Part shown: piece after piece, positions 1 through 12,499 of the stretch
How positions within the stretch are numbered: the first letter of the stretch is position 1
Layout: the number at the start of each line of letters is the position of its first letter
From: Loxodes magnus
Taxonomy: Eukaryota; Ciliophora; Karyorelictea; Loxodida; Loxodidae
Direction: 5' to 3'
Length of the DNA: 64,000 nt
NCBI GenBank assembly: GCA_946699065.1
Contig: CAMPDV010000224.1
Span: forward strand, 310,001 to 374,000
Notes under the pieces: model-generated
Database searches by the model: none
Seen by the model: only the letters and a program-made list of their open reading frames with translations
Told to the model about the DNA's origin: nothing
Program-made: the position numbers and the translations under genes

Positions 1-1051
1 GAATGCATCTAATTTATCGTAATTATTTCATCCTTGACCTTTTAAATTTTATATTTGTCTCTTAGGATTTTAATTTCGAAATAGAGTAAAGTAAAATAAT
101 TCGTAAACTAAAAATGAGCTGTCATAATATTTAGGAAAACTAAAATAAAGTTATAAAGCATACAAATGCTAACACTAATTTATATAACATCTAAAACATT
201 AAAGCTTTAATATAAACTAATTTAAATAAGAATAATGCTCACATATTTGAGCTTTTAATAAAAGAATTAATATACTTTTGTATAATCTAAATATTAACTA
301 GCAACGATATGAACCTTATCATAAGCAGAAATCATGATATATATCTGCATTATCTTTTATTTCTAGTATACTATTCAGTAAAATTTAATAAATTTAACTT
401 AATTTATCTTGCAACTATTATAAATTACCCTAAGATAACTAAATCTTATTTCATAATTTCTTAATTTGATAAATGTATATCAATTATAAATTTAATTGGC
501 CTAAATGTTTAGAAAATAAGAGAACTATTTTTCAAATTAATAATTTAAGAAATTTTTTAGTTTCCTAATTTACTAAAAATTGGAAAATGCAACTTTACTT
601 TATATATCTTTTGATGTTTTAAATTTATAAATTACTTTTAACTGAACCAGTTGGTATATATTTTTTATTTGATTTGTTAATTCTAAATTATCAAACCTTA
701 AATAACTTTTAGACTTTAATCCGCTTTAGAATGTACAGTTTTTAATTGAATTGATTCTTGTTTAGCTCTTTATATTTCATGATATATATTATTTTATAAT
801 TGCATATCTATTTTAATGCAAAGTTAAATTATTAAAATTCTCCAACCACAGGTATTTATGGATTAGAAATACTTGAATCTTTGTTTTCTAAATAGTGAAC
901 TACTTTAATGTTTTTAAAAGTATAATCTTCGTTCTAATATTTATGATAGTTAAAAAATTACTTTTACAATAAAATGAAAATAATGCTTAAGTAATTTATA
1001 TATAACTAAATATTTAATTTTTAAATAAGTTAATTTCTTTTAGTCTTAAAC
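1..1051. other. AT-rich spacer, no gene recognised
   Basis: No coding pattern is recognised on either strand. From about position 280 the sequence is recognisably similar to the stretch starting near 11760, so this is the downstream flank of the minus-strand XK-like gene in duplicated unit 1. Confidence 0.5.
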
Positions 1052-2473
1052 TCATTCAAAATCCAGTTTTCTAGTCGATGTTCTTCCAGTATTTATTAGC
1101 AAGTCAGTCTCAGTTTAAAAGATGCCTGATCTCTTAAAAAAAATATCATTATCTTTTTCCTTGTTCTGGATAATAACTTGCAACGAAGATATATTACTTT
1201 TTTCACTTTTACATTCATTTAAGTGCTTTTTAACTTGATATCTTTATTCTTAAATTTCACTATTTTGAATATTAAACTTTTTTTATTCTTCATAATTCTC
1301 AACTTAAATAGAAACTTGCTCCATATCATTTTCCACTTACTTATTAGAGTCTAAATATTTTAAGTCGTTTTGCTAGCTTAAATCGTTTAAATTAATTTCC
1401 TTTAATATTTTTACATCCAAAAGTTAACTTACTTTGTTGTCAATTGCAATTATTTCATTCTTTCCTTTTTTCTTACAATATATTTTAGCAAATTATTATG
1501 ATTTAGTTTATCATTCTTAAATTAAATTTTTTTTTTAGTTTTATAGCTGATACAGTTATTTTTTTTAATCTTTAAGCTATTAATATACTGAGGAATTTTC
1601 ACTATCTTATTCATGAAGATTCTTTAATTATATTAAAGAATTAATTAACTAATTGATTTTATCTTTTTCATATCCATCTTAATTTTCAAAAAGTTCATTA
1701 ATTTATTCCAACTCTTTATCCCTTTTAGTTTTTTTTTGAAATCGATAGGTTTTATAAATGACTCTTAAAATTGAAAGAGTACTTAAAAGCATAGAGCATA
1801 ACCTAAATAATGTTCATTTAGACATTAAAAAATTGTTTGTAATTTGAATAATAAGTTGAGGTAACGATTCAAGAAGAATTTCTAGAATATTTAATGGAAT
1901 TTGATTTTTCTCGTATTATTTATAAAATTAGAATAAAAAGTTTTTATCTTTTTTCGTCTATTTATAAAATTAGTATCATTAATATTCCTGAGAAAAGCCT
2001 ATCTATTATTTTCATTTTTCTTTTTGACTTAATTCCTAATTTTCCTAATTTTAATTTTATTTGCGACATTTATACCAAAAAGCTTTGATAAGTAAATAAA
2101 TAGGAAAAACTCCTGTACATGTAAAAATAATTAAAAAAGGAAGAATAAATAAGGTAAATATTTTATAATTTTTTTTCTCTTTTTTATCATTGTTTCTTTC
2201 TTTGAAAAATATCCTTTCACATAAAAAAATCACTAAAGTCCTAAATAATCAACTGCATAAGAAAAGTGAAGGAATAAGAATAAGAAAAGCAAATTAAGCC
2301 TTCCTCAAATCATCATTTGCAAAATCTTCAGTTAATAAATACTAAATATCAGTAAAGAAATCAACTACTCTTAAAAAAGTGAAAAAAATAAAAATCACAA
2401 ACTTATAAAACTGTAAAGCTATCAAAAGTAATAATTTTGGAAATCCTCTCTTTGTTTCCTGAGTTGATGACAT
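1052..2473 (-). CDS. XK-related membrane protein with coiled-coil tail
   Basis: The gene encodes 473 aa from ATG at 2473 to TGA at 1054-1052. The N-terminal half has about four or five hydrophobic segments. The first carries L-R-V-V-D-F-F-T-D, the XK-family type of opening helix. Around residue 202 lies E-S-L-P-Q-L-I-I-Q, the family signature also seen in the gene at 18868. XK-related proteins include phospholipid scramblases of the plasma membrane; that activity here is inference. From about residue 245 the protein becomes a long K/E/Q/N-rich coiled coil, an unusual addition. In-frame TAA/TAG read as Gln and several TGA as Trp. The final TGA could in principle be read through, because the frame stays open a little further. 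A broken copy lies at 12500-13907. Confidence 0.72.
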
Positions 2474-3529
2474 TTATAAACGAATTCGAATTAAATAAAT
2501 ATTCTTCTTAATCAAAAATTTATTGTTAAAAATATGGTCGAAAGTAAGCTTTCTATTAAAGTTAAAATGAAATGAACAATAAATTTCAAATTGATAGAGT
2601 TTAAAATCTTTAAATTTCTTAATCTCTTTAAATTCTATACTCTTAAAATATCCACATCAAATTCTCGATATTTTCATTAAAGCAATGTTAATTGAGATAT
2701 ATTTTTTTAAGTAAATTACCATTTATTTAATTGAAGGAAAATTACAAAATCATAATAATACTAATATCATAACTTAATAGGATTATTTTCAAAGTTAAAA
2801 TCAAAGTTTAAAAAATGAGAGATGAAATTTGCTTAAGCGTGCTTTTAGAATTAATAATATTTAGGATTGCTTTATAAAAATAAATATATTCTATTTCTAT
2901 TTTTTCTAAAGAACCTACTTAAGTTAAATTTATTTGTTTAATTATTTTTATATGTTCAAAATGATATGAAAGAATTAAATTTACTATTCTAGAAAGATTC
3001 AAGATTATATTTATTTGATGATTATTTAAGGTAAAAGTTAAGAATGTATTCAAGGATAACGTTAAAAATAATGGAGATAATTTTAAATAGGACGAAATAA
3101 AAAAAATAATAAATCCTTATATTTATCTTGACCATAAATTTTCTTTATGAAGAAAATAGGACAAATATTTACAATGAAAGATGTCTTTTTATAAGCGCAA
3201 TTTGTATATTTTATTGATTATTTATATTTCAGCCTAACTTATCTTTGTATAGTTATAAATAAAAAATTTTTGGATTTTATCCAATTTGTCATCCCAATCG
3301 ATACTTTGCGTACAGTACTTGTAGTTCAAGTGGTAGGTTTTTAATCCTTCTATATGAATTTTTACTTGTTTATAACCTTCAGTTTACACATACTAAGACG
3401 ATTGAAAAATAAATTACGCGTTTTCAAACTTATGCAAATGGATTCGAGTATATATCGGAGATCTAGGCTTTCCTACTCTTTCTTTTATTGAAGTCATCCA
3501 ACTTTATAATGTAGAGAAATAATGCTTAT
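2474..3529. other. AT-rich upstream region and start of the copy-1 insert
   Basis: No gene is recognised. About 2474-3260 is colinear with copy 2 (13908-14700). From about 3260 the sequence has no counterpart in copy 2 and is less AT-rich, so the extra insert probably begins here, upstream of the CCHC gene. Confidence 0.4.
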
Positions 3530-3544
3530 TTAAAGCTTTCGGTT
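3530..3544 (+). repeat. 15-bp direct repeat, left copy
   Basis: TTAAAGCTTTCGGTT ends 9 bp before the ATG of the CCHC gene. The identical 15 bp recur at 4376-4390 beyond the gene's stop. Such flanking direct repeats could be a target-site duplication or a scar of excision or insertion. Confidence 0.75.
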
Positions 3545-3553
3545 ATATAAAAA

Positions 3554-4318
3554 ATGGCAGAAGGTCTCAAGAAGGGTTTTTTTCCAGCTCCATAGAAAAA
3601 GGAAAAAAAATCAGAGACTTCTAATTCTTCTCTTACCACGTCTTCTTTAATAACATAATAATTTTCTTAGGCTCTTTAACCCCCAAATTTAGAAAAATAA
3701 TCTTAAATTGAATAAGAAATTAAATCAACAGAAGCTGACTAAATCAAGCGAGACTTTTTACTCCCATAGCCACGATCAAGCAACTACATGAAAAGTGGTA
3801 ATTAAAAAATAATGTAGAAATAGAAAAATGATGAATAGCTAATAATAGAATAACTTATGAAATCTATCCGTAACCTATAAGAAGAAGTTTAAATATTAAA
3901 GAAAGAAAACTAAAAATTACTATAGAAAAGTTAAAACAATGAAGAAAGATTAATGAAACAGGAAATCGAAGTGAAACTTTTGGGAGAAAAAAGAATTTAA
4001 CCTTAAATCTTAGCTGAAAATAAAATGGAACTAGAATACACAAAACCCTTAGAGATAACTCCTCCCAGAAGAATTGTCAAGCTGTGCTACCTGTGCAAAT
4101 CAAGATTCCACACATACAAGAGATGCAAGATATATTTGGATAAACAGAGAAGAAACAGTGAAGAGATTTGGAGAGAACTTTCAAGAATTTATGTAGACAA
4201 GGATGGAAGAATATTTAGAAGGAGGCTTTTTCAAGGGAGTGCCAGAACTCCAAAAAAACTGGGAGTCCCAAACTTTTATTTTAAACCTCAAGGAACGAAC
4301 TCTGGAGGTATGTATTGA
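3554..4318 (+). CDS. CCHC zinc-knuckle protein (copy A)
   Basis: The gene encodes 254 aa and ends at TGA 4316-4318. The N-terminal part is Ser/Gln-rich. A coiled coil follows at about residues 100-150, then a zinc knuckle C-x2-C-x4-H-x4-C starting at Cys178. The tail contains I-W-R-E-L, then D-G-R-I-F, and ends in G-G-M-Y. The same order and tail pattern occur in the minus-strand gene at 50269-51276, so this is a family. CCHC knuckles bind nucleic acid and are common in retroelement Gag/ORF1 proteins and some cellular RNA-binding proteins; which applies here is not shown. The gene lies inside DNA missing from the otherwise colinear copy 2 and between 15-bp direct repeats, which suggests mobility. 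The reading frame is intact. Confidence 0.75.
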
Positions 4319-4375
4319 AGGGGTTTAAAATCCCTGGAGATACGAACACTTTAATTTAGTATATTATTATTATTA

Positions 4376-4390
4376 TTAAAGCTTTCGGTT
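4376..4390 (+). repeat. 15-bp direct repeat, right copy
   Basis: Identical to 3530-3544. It follows a short ATT microsatellite (about 4362-4377) and lies 57 bp beyond the CCHC stop codon. The insert as judged against copy 2 seems to end close to here. Confidence 0.75.
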
Positions 4391-5854
4391 TGTGTTTAAG
4401 ATACAGAGATAAATTAAGATTTAAATATTTATTATTTTAATTTTTATATTTATTTCATTAAATGATCATATAATTTATAAGATATAATATTAGAGTTTTC
4501 AAATTAGTGTCTGGCATGGGATTTAATTTTGATTATGCTACTATTATCATATTAACTTTCCTCTCCACTTAATTTCGCTTTATCTTTTAAGATTTTTTAT
4601 TCAAGAAAAAGAATATTTTATACCTTAATAAATAAATAAAAATGATCTAAGCTTTGTTTTTAATCAGTTTTAAACATTTTATCACTTATGTATTCGAAAT
4701 ATTTATTTTTTGATTTAGTATTTTTACTTTAGAGTAATATAAATTATTATCTATTTTAGTTACTTTAATATCTAATCATTTTTACCTTAAGAAAATTTTA
4801 CTAGTTAAATCTTATCGTTTGATAAATGTTTTATATTAGTCTATGATTATCTCAAAATTTACCATTTTTAGCGTGAAATAGCTTTTAACTATAAAATCAG
4901 ATTTAAAGGACTAAAATAATATTGTTAACTAACCTTTTTATTAGTTCTAATTTTTTAAATAGGCAAGTTTTTATTTACTAAAATAGTTGAAGAATAGTTT
5001 ATTGCTTTATGCTGATATATGAAAACTTTCATATTAAATAGGCAAACAAATCTTTAAAATTAGGAAAAGTATTTACTAAAATGTTTTTGCTTTTAGTACT
5101 TCGCCAATTAAAAAATTGAAAATTGTCCTACCTAGTTATTTATTTTACCAATCTCATTTTAACATTCAGAAACATATTGTATAGATTAAAAGCTCTCTAT
5201 AATTACTATTTGGACCTAGGCCTATAAAGATTCTTAAAATTAGTTATAGTTATTTTAGTAATTTGTTATTAACTTTTTTGATCAATCACAATTTAAAGCA
5301 CTTTTTTCTTCCATATCACATTCAAAAATATAATCATCTTGGCAATAATTTTAACTTATTCTTAAAGTTGATTGTGAGACTTAGATGATTTAACTCAGTA
5401 TGTTATCTTATATCTTTAGGTTCTATAATCAATAAAAAGTTTTATAAAGCTTAACTATGGTTTTGTTGACTTTATCAATCTTCTTTATATTTGGCTAAAC
5501 ATAATGATTAGAGATTCTCAATTTAATTCCTTTTTGCTTTGCCGATATAAATTTTATGCTTAAAACTTTCTTATTAATTAGTTTGCAATAGAATGAACAT
5601 TTTATAGGCTTTACTGCATAAAATACAGCCGAGGAAGACTAAGGAGATATTCCAGTTTTAAGATATGATAAGTCAATCTAATTTTATATCTTTATTTAGT
5701 TTAATTTATCAAGTTTTTCTTTTCATCGATATCTATTTCCTTCTTTCAAACCTTTAAATTTTGTTAAATAAAGATAAAAATAATCTAAAATCAGGTTAGT
5801 TTAAACATTTTGATTAAACTTTTGCAAATATTTTGAATAAATAAATCATTCTCT
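4391..5854. other. AT-rich DNA without a recognised gene
   Basis: Colinear in part with copy 2 (about 14740-16700). A minus-strand stretch near 5280-5560 might be a much decayed relative of the CCHC-type remnant at 15345-16120, but I could not hold a reading frame. Confidence 0.35.
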
Positions 5855-6136
5855 ATGGATTAAGAAGATTTACAACATCAACAAGAATCTACAAACAAAC
5901 TTTAATTTGAAAAGCCTTTATTTTAGCTCATAATCAACAATAGATAAATAGTGAATAGAAAGATAAACAGAAATAATTAGGATTAAACTTAACATAAGTA
6001 ACTAGAAAAGTTAGAAGAATTAAGTAATTTAATAATAATAGTGAAAGATATAAATTTCCTATTAAATCAAATAAATTAAATATTTTTAAGATGTTAAATG
6101 TAATGTGAATGTGAAGTTTCTTACAATTCTTATTGA
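5855..6136 (+). CDS. Doubtful small ORF, 93 aa
   Basis: ATG at 5855 to TGA at 6134 under the Gln/Trp code. The peptide is Q/N/L-rich and matches no family I know. The colinear stretch in copy 2 (about 16702-16930) keeps some of the sequence but has lost the ATG. It may be chance or a fading gene. Confidence 0.25.
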
Positions 6137-8559
6137 ACATTATATTATTTCTCTAGATTAAATATACTCTGCTAATTTAAATAAGGTCTTCTATTTATAT
6201 CTTTTGATTAAATAAAAATGTTTCTTTACTGTCACAAAATTATGCTAAAATGATGATTTCAAAGGTTTTTAATATTGATAGAAAATTTATTAATTATCTA
6301 ATTTAGAGAAAGATAAAAAGTTTCCACCTTAATAAATTACATACATAAAGCATTTTGAATTTATAAGAAGTTAAGCAAAAGTTTCTAATCTATTGAGAGA
6401 TCTAAACAAATCAAAATTTATTTAAGAAAAAAGTATTTTAATGAAAAATTTATAAACTTTTGAAGAATAAAACTCAAGTTCATTAAAGCTAATCTAAAAT
6501 GATAAGGATATAAGAAAATAAAAACTCGTTAAAAGTTAAAGATATTAAAAACTAGCAATTTGATGACAAAATATGATGATTAAATTCTTGATACTATTAT
6601 AATTTTTAAAATTAACAAGCAAATAAAATGTTTTAAGAGTTCTTTATTTTAAATTAAGTATTTTTATCTATTTCTTATAATTAAAATTTTAAATTCGAAT
6701 AAATAAACGAGCACTACTTTATCTCAACTAGTCTAAATTATCTTAATAAAGTATTTCTTTATTTTGGATTAACATTTTTCAAGAATTTTATTTGTATTTT
6801 GAATTGTTCTTTAATTGAGCAATTGTAACTCTCAATTTAATTTAAAGTAAATGATAATATCTATAAAATTAAAATTGGTGTTCTTTGTTATTATTAAGAG
6901 GATCATTAATTAAAAATTAGTTATATCTTAAAATCTGGTTACAAGTATCTAAATTAGCTCAGAAGCATATTAATATTTTATAGTTTAAAATGTATTTAAA
7001 TAAAATTATTTTAATTATTTGAAACCTATTTTTATAATTTGAAAATCAAAAAATTAGAATATCTTTTGTGTGAAAATCAATAATTTGATGTAAAATTAAT
7101 TTATACTGTCTTCATTTAACCTTAAAGACAACTATTTATCTTATAAAGTAGATTCATTAAATATCAGGCTTTTCTCCATATCATTTATCTTGAGATTTTT
7201 ATTTTCTTCATGCTAAAATCCTTCTGTTTTAACTTCAAATCCTTTTCCTACTTTTTTAAGTTAAAATATGTTTAAATCTTAGTATAACAATATTAGAAGA
7301 TAAAGAAGCTAATTGCTTCATTTATTCACTTAAATCATTAAAGAATTTACATTTTATTAATTTGAATTGAGTATTTTTTATTAGGAATAATGATGCTCTA
7401 ATATCTAACAAGCTTGGATAAAAGATTCATAAATTTTTATTTTATTTTAATTAGATTATCATTATAACTTTCATATGCTACATTAAATAAAAAGTTTCAA
7501 AATGACTCATAATTAAGCAGTTTTATAAATTCTATCCAATCTTTCTAAATTAGTCTAATTTATTTTTTAAGTTCTCAAAAGATTTTATCATTTCAATGTA
7601 ACTTTTCTAATATCTTTGTAATTGCAAAATTTAAATGATTAGAGAAATTCATTCTTAACTCTACTAAGTTATAATGCTTAAAGCTTTAATAAGTTCAATT
7701 TATTTATTTTCTGCTAAAAACTCTTAGGATATTTCTTCCTTTACTTGTAATTAAAAAAGTAAAAGAAGAATTAAAGTTCTTAACTTATTATTATTCTTTT
7801 TAAATAAAAAAGTCTTCTTTTAGTAATTATTAAGGTACAGTATTTTTATCTTAGTGATCTTAATGTCTCTCAGTTATTATTGCTTAGGTATATAAATAAT
7901 ATTGACTATATTTAACTGTATTTAATGGTAAATTCTATTTATATCTAATTTTATGTTAATTTATTCTAATTCTATTCTTATTCCTAATTTTTGTTTAAGC
8001 CAAGACTAATTATTTAAATCTAAGTATCTTATATATCTTCAATACTTTACCGCTAATTGAAAGTTATTTCAAGTTTATAATTAAATAAAAGTTATGCAAC
8101 TTAATTAAAAGACACTTATATAGTTTAGTAAGTTAAATAAACTTTAGCCTCTTAATCTCATTTCAATGTTATTTAAGTTTACCTTTCTTCTATAATAGTA
8201 GAAACTCTTATTAAAATAGTCCATAAATTAGCTTTAGCTATTTTCAAATTAACTACTATCTAATGAGATTTTTACACATTCTAAGTAAATCCGCTTAAGC
8301 TATAAGCAAATTTAATTTCTCTATGCTTTTTATTTATGTTAACTAGTTCTATTTTGTTTTGGAATCAATAATCTAATAGCAACGAGATAAAAAAATACTT
8401 AAGGTATTAAGTTTGTTTTTAGATAGATTGATGAATTGCTGTTTAATAAAAGGGGAGATAGAAAGGTTGTGACTATAACTTAATTAAGTGAGGATTGGTA
8501 AGAAAAATAACGCTTGATGTAACTAAGAAGGATTTGTAAGAATAATAAAGAGAAAATAG
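6137..8559. other. AT-rich spacer
   Basis: No gene is recognised on either strand. The right limit of duplicated unit 1 falls at about 6810, after which similarity to the region beyond 17640 is lost. Confidence 0.45.
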
Positions 8560-9130
8560 TTTTGCTGCTAAAAGAAATTTCTTAATATTTAACTAAATAA
8601 TTATTTAAAAGGATTAGCAGGTATTTTAAACTAGATTCTAGCAGCACTTATTCTAACTTTGCTAGCAGGATTGCTACAATTTTTTAAATTAAAAGAGATA
8701 AAGAAGAAGATTAATAAACTCCTTTAATATTTATAGTAGAAGCTATTAAAAGTGATCTAAGTAAACTCTTAGAAAAAATTACCTTAAGATTAAATAACTA
8801 AAAATATTAAATGGATTATTAATATAAATGATTAAGTAAAGCTTAAAAAGTTTAAATTAACAAATATTCATAAAATGTATCTAAGTTTTCACTTTCTTTA
8901 TTTCATTTAATGAGGCAAATATCTAACTTCATAAATCTTTTAAAATAAAATAAGAAAACATTAATAATATATAATCTAATACTTTTTTAATATTAGTGGC
9001 ATAAGTAAATGTAATATTTTAAAATTAGATAAAGTAGGATTATTACAAGTACCAAATAGTGAAGTAAATAGAGATATGAAATTTAAATTCAATTATATGA
9101 TCATTAAAACATTTCTCTCAAATTATGCTT
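8560..9130 (+). pseudogene. Possible upstream coding remnant of the SPRY pseudogene
   Basis: One frame near 8600-8780 gives a protein-like run with Ser, Lys and Glu and no TGA until about 8830. It resembles weakly a stretch upstream of the SPRY gene on the minus strand (about 26800-26880), with LDQTF there against LDSSS here. Both may derive from a longer N-terminal part of the same gene. The frame is not continuous with the SPRY part. Confidence 0.3.
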
Positions 9131-9217
9131 ATATGTTCTTATTAAAATTAGTGCTTTTTATTTTATAATTTACTTCTAGGAATAACCTGAATAAGTAATA
9201 TTATCAGTTAGACTCCT

Positions 9218-9790
9218 ATGAATAGAAAAGATAGAAAAGAAAGAAAAGCGAAATCAAAAGAGAAGTTATTTAGTTTAATGGGACTGCATACGACTAAGTT
9301 AGAAACATTTTTGATTCTATGCTTTTTTATCTTAAGGTTTAATGCTGAAAAACTTCATATTAGTCTTAAGATAATTTAGGAAAATAATTCGTAGCTTAAA
9401 TGAGGTAATGAATATCGTACTCTCGTTGATTATGCGATTAAAAAAGAATACAATGCTGAATTTAACTTTCAATTGAGTTGAAAGAGTTCTCATATAATGT
9501 AAATAGGTTCTGCTGAAGATAAGGTAAATTGAAAAAGGATAGAAGTACTTATTATGATTAAACTGGATATTCTTTGCTTATGGATAATGGATAATCATTT
9601 AATTAGCTAGAATACTAACAATGCAGTTAGTAATGGTAGTTTTATAAAAGCACATGAAGACACAATAAAAGGAGATATTTCATACTCATTTGATGATATA
9701 GATTAAGGAGTTGCTTTAAGAGAAATTAATTTTAAAAATGTTAAGTTTTGTGCAAAGTATATCTTCAGAATTTTATGAAGAAAATAAAGC
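9218..9790 (+). pseudogene. Decayed SPRY-domain gene
   Basis: This is a clear relative of the minus-strand SPRY gene at 25613-26281. Shared blocks include K-L-x-x-x-M-G-L, L-V-D-Y, E-F-N-F-Q, S-H-I-M, A-E-D-K, T-Y-Y-D and K-G-x-I-S-Y-S. Reading starts at ATG 9218. The frame is lost near 9543 (one-base shift), again around 9605, and again near 9770. It is therefore a broken copy, although it keeps much of the domain sequence. The order of blocks matches the other copy over the whole length. Confidence 0.75.
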
Positions 9791-11700
9791 TAATTAGTAT
9801 TAAGCAACATATGATATTATTAACTTAATTAGTTAATTAAAATATTGGAATATTAAATCAAACCAAGAAAAGTAAAAGAAATCAAAGAGAATATTAGATT
9901 ATACTTTCGATAGTTGATACCTTAAATTTTAAAAGCTAGTTTTAGGTAAAAAAAAATATTTTTTAAGGCAAAACTTTTAAATCTAAATATGAATATAAGA
10001 AAGTAAACAAAGATTTCTCAGAAATATAAGAAACTAATTGATAAAAAGATGATAATTTGTTTTCTATATTATTAACATAACTTGCTATATAATTTGAAAT
10101 AACTTATAGCATAATATATCTATAAGAAAAGTTGCGAACAAATTTAAATAAATTATAAGCTATTATATCTGTAAATATCCTTCCTACTTATTATTTTATT
10201 ATAAGGTATAAATATTACTTTAAGCTACAAGTAATTTATTATATTTATTCAATTAATAATAATTATAATATCTCTCTTGCTTTATTATGTTTATATCATT
10301 GATGAAGTTAGAATTTCAGTTATTCCACAACTAAGTTTAAAAAGATATTTATATCTTAGAAGTTGATTATAAATATGAAAATGAATTAAACTTAAAGAAA
10401 TACTAATCCTTATTTAGAATTTTTACTAAATAAATGTAATACAAGCATACTTAGTTATTTAAACAGTGATACAGTTTGTTTTAAGATACTAAAGATATCT
10501 TAAACAGATAAATCTAATTAATTAGCTTATTTATTAACTAGCCAAATCTATAAACTTCATTAGTACAAGTACAGTTCTCATTTCATTTATCATCTTTAAT
10601 ATTTTACTAATAATAAGCTAAAATATCTTACCTTTGAAAGGAATATCTTTTATATCTATACTTTAGATTATCTTTATTAAGAATCAAAGCTTCTTTAGTA
10701 GGTTTAGGTTAAATTATTATAAAGTAGTCTATTTTCAAAAGACTGAAAGATATTATAATAATTAATAATAAAAAGCTTAAGAAACGTATTTCCTAAGAAA
10801 ACTAGGTTAGTTTATCTATCATAAATTAAGGCAAACTAATTAAATCTATGATTTGTTAGAAGGAAAAAATTCAGAGAGGTTTAATAAACTTAATTAAAGT
10901 AAATTAATAATTAAAGAATAACTTAGGAAATTTTAAACTTTTCAAATATGCATAATTCATTTAATGCAAAATTCTTATTTTTTAGTGGAAAAGAAATATC
11001 TTAAGATTAAATATCCTTTTATCTGCCTTATTATTTAATTTAAGAAATTAACTATGAATAGATTTATTTTAGCTTTTTAAAAAAAAGTAGAAAGTTAAAA
11101 GAGCCAAATAAAGGAAAAAGGTAGATAATATATATAAAGATTGATAAACTCATCGAAATTATAAAAAAGCAAGATTTCTAGCGACAAATCAGAAGTTTTT
11201 GAATAAATAGATAAAATGAATCAAGGAAATTATAAAAAATATAAAAAAGAAGGGATTTACTTAGTTAAAATTGTAATCAGGAGTTTAAAATTGTAAAATG
11301 CTCAATTGAATGAAGCATAGGGCTTATAAAGAATTTAAAAATGTTTCCTCAAGTACAATATCTATAAATGTAAAACTTTTTTATAAATTTAACTTAAACT
11401 CATACATTTGTACATATGTAACTACAAAATATGAATATAATGGACTCCGGAGATCAATCATTAAAAAAAATGCGACTGATGATTTGAATTTATTTTATTC
11501 TAAATTTACTAGATTTTAGAATGTATCTTTATAATTAAAAAAATCTAAATTGAGTAAATCAAAAATCATGAAATATAGATGAATTATCATTAGATTGAAG
11601 AAAACTGATAGATAAGAAAAAGACCATTAAAAAATCAAGCAAAAGCAAATATCATCTAAAGTATTAAAACTTTGTACATATTAAATTGACTTCTAAAAGT
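9791..11700. other. AT-rich spacer, possible gene debris near 11100-11520
   Basis: Around 11150-11520 all three plus-strand frames give short protein-like runs that cannot be joined. The longest starts at ATG 11310. This looks like the remains of a gene, but I cannot name it. The rest shows no coding pattern. Confidence 0.3.
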
Positions 11701-12499
11701 ATAGTACTTATATCTGTGAGGTTCTAATATTAAAATATAAAAAACTTATGTAAAATTTACATAGTCTAAATAATAGCTAACAACAATATGAACACCTCTA
11801 TAAGTAGAAACACAGATACCTATCTACATTATCTTTATTTCTAAGATATTTAAAAGTAAATTGTAATAAATTTAACCTTCAGCTAGCTAGCAAATATTAT
11901 ATACTATACTTATATAATCATATATAATTAGATAGTTAAATAATAGATATAAATTTCATTAACTAAAACAACTTATGAGAAAAAGAGTAGCTAGCTTTAA
12001 ATTACTAAGCTAAGATATTTGTTTAAGCTTATTCAATTTATTGAAAATTATATAAATTTAACTAAAATTTTGATATCTATTTGAATGTTTTAAATTAATA
12101 AAATTTAGTAAGATTTAACTATTTTACTATTAATGATTTTTGAAAATTATTATAACTTTTCAATTATCAAAGCTAAAACTCATTTTAAGATTGAGATCCA
12201 CTTTAGAATGAATAGCTATTGATTTATATAAAATATAATAGTTGTAATTTTATATTTCTAAGTCTAATTTAAATAAAAGTTATTTATTATAATCCTCAAA
12301 CCACAGGCATTCATGGATTAGAAATGATTGAATATTTTCTTTTTAATAATAAGTTTCTTTAATATTTTATCATTTTGACTATCTAGCTAATACTTATGAT
12401 ATTTAACAAATTTAATAGCTTTTATTATATTTTTATACTAGAATTTGAAAATTTAAGCTTAAACAGTTTTTATAAAACTTTATATTTAAATTTGAGATA

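Larger units (their letters stand above)
280..6810. repeat. Segmental duplication, copy 1
   Basis: Colinear similarity to about 11760-17640 is visible at many anchors: 303 with 11782, 847 with 12301, 2471 with 13905, 4740 with about 15085, 5727 with 16584 and 6780 with about 17610. The offset drops by about 1.09 kb between 2.5 and 4.7 kb, which marks an insert in this copy holding the CCHC gene. It rises by about 0.5 kb between 4.7 and 5.6 kb, which marks extra DNA in copy 2. The copies are clearly diverged, so the duplication is not recent. Limits are approximate. Confidence 0.7.

Noticed and set aside
3300..3345. A TAGTTCAAGTGGTAGG stretch similar to a tRNA D-arm
   Set aside because: No matching acceptor stem, anticodon arm or T-arm could be found at suitable distances.
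11310..11519. A 69-codon open frame
   Set aside because: Adjacent frames are equally open and the flanks do not join. Noted only as possible gene debris.
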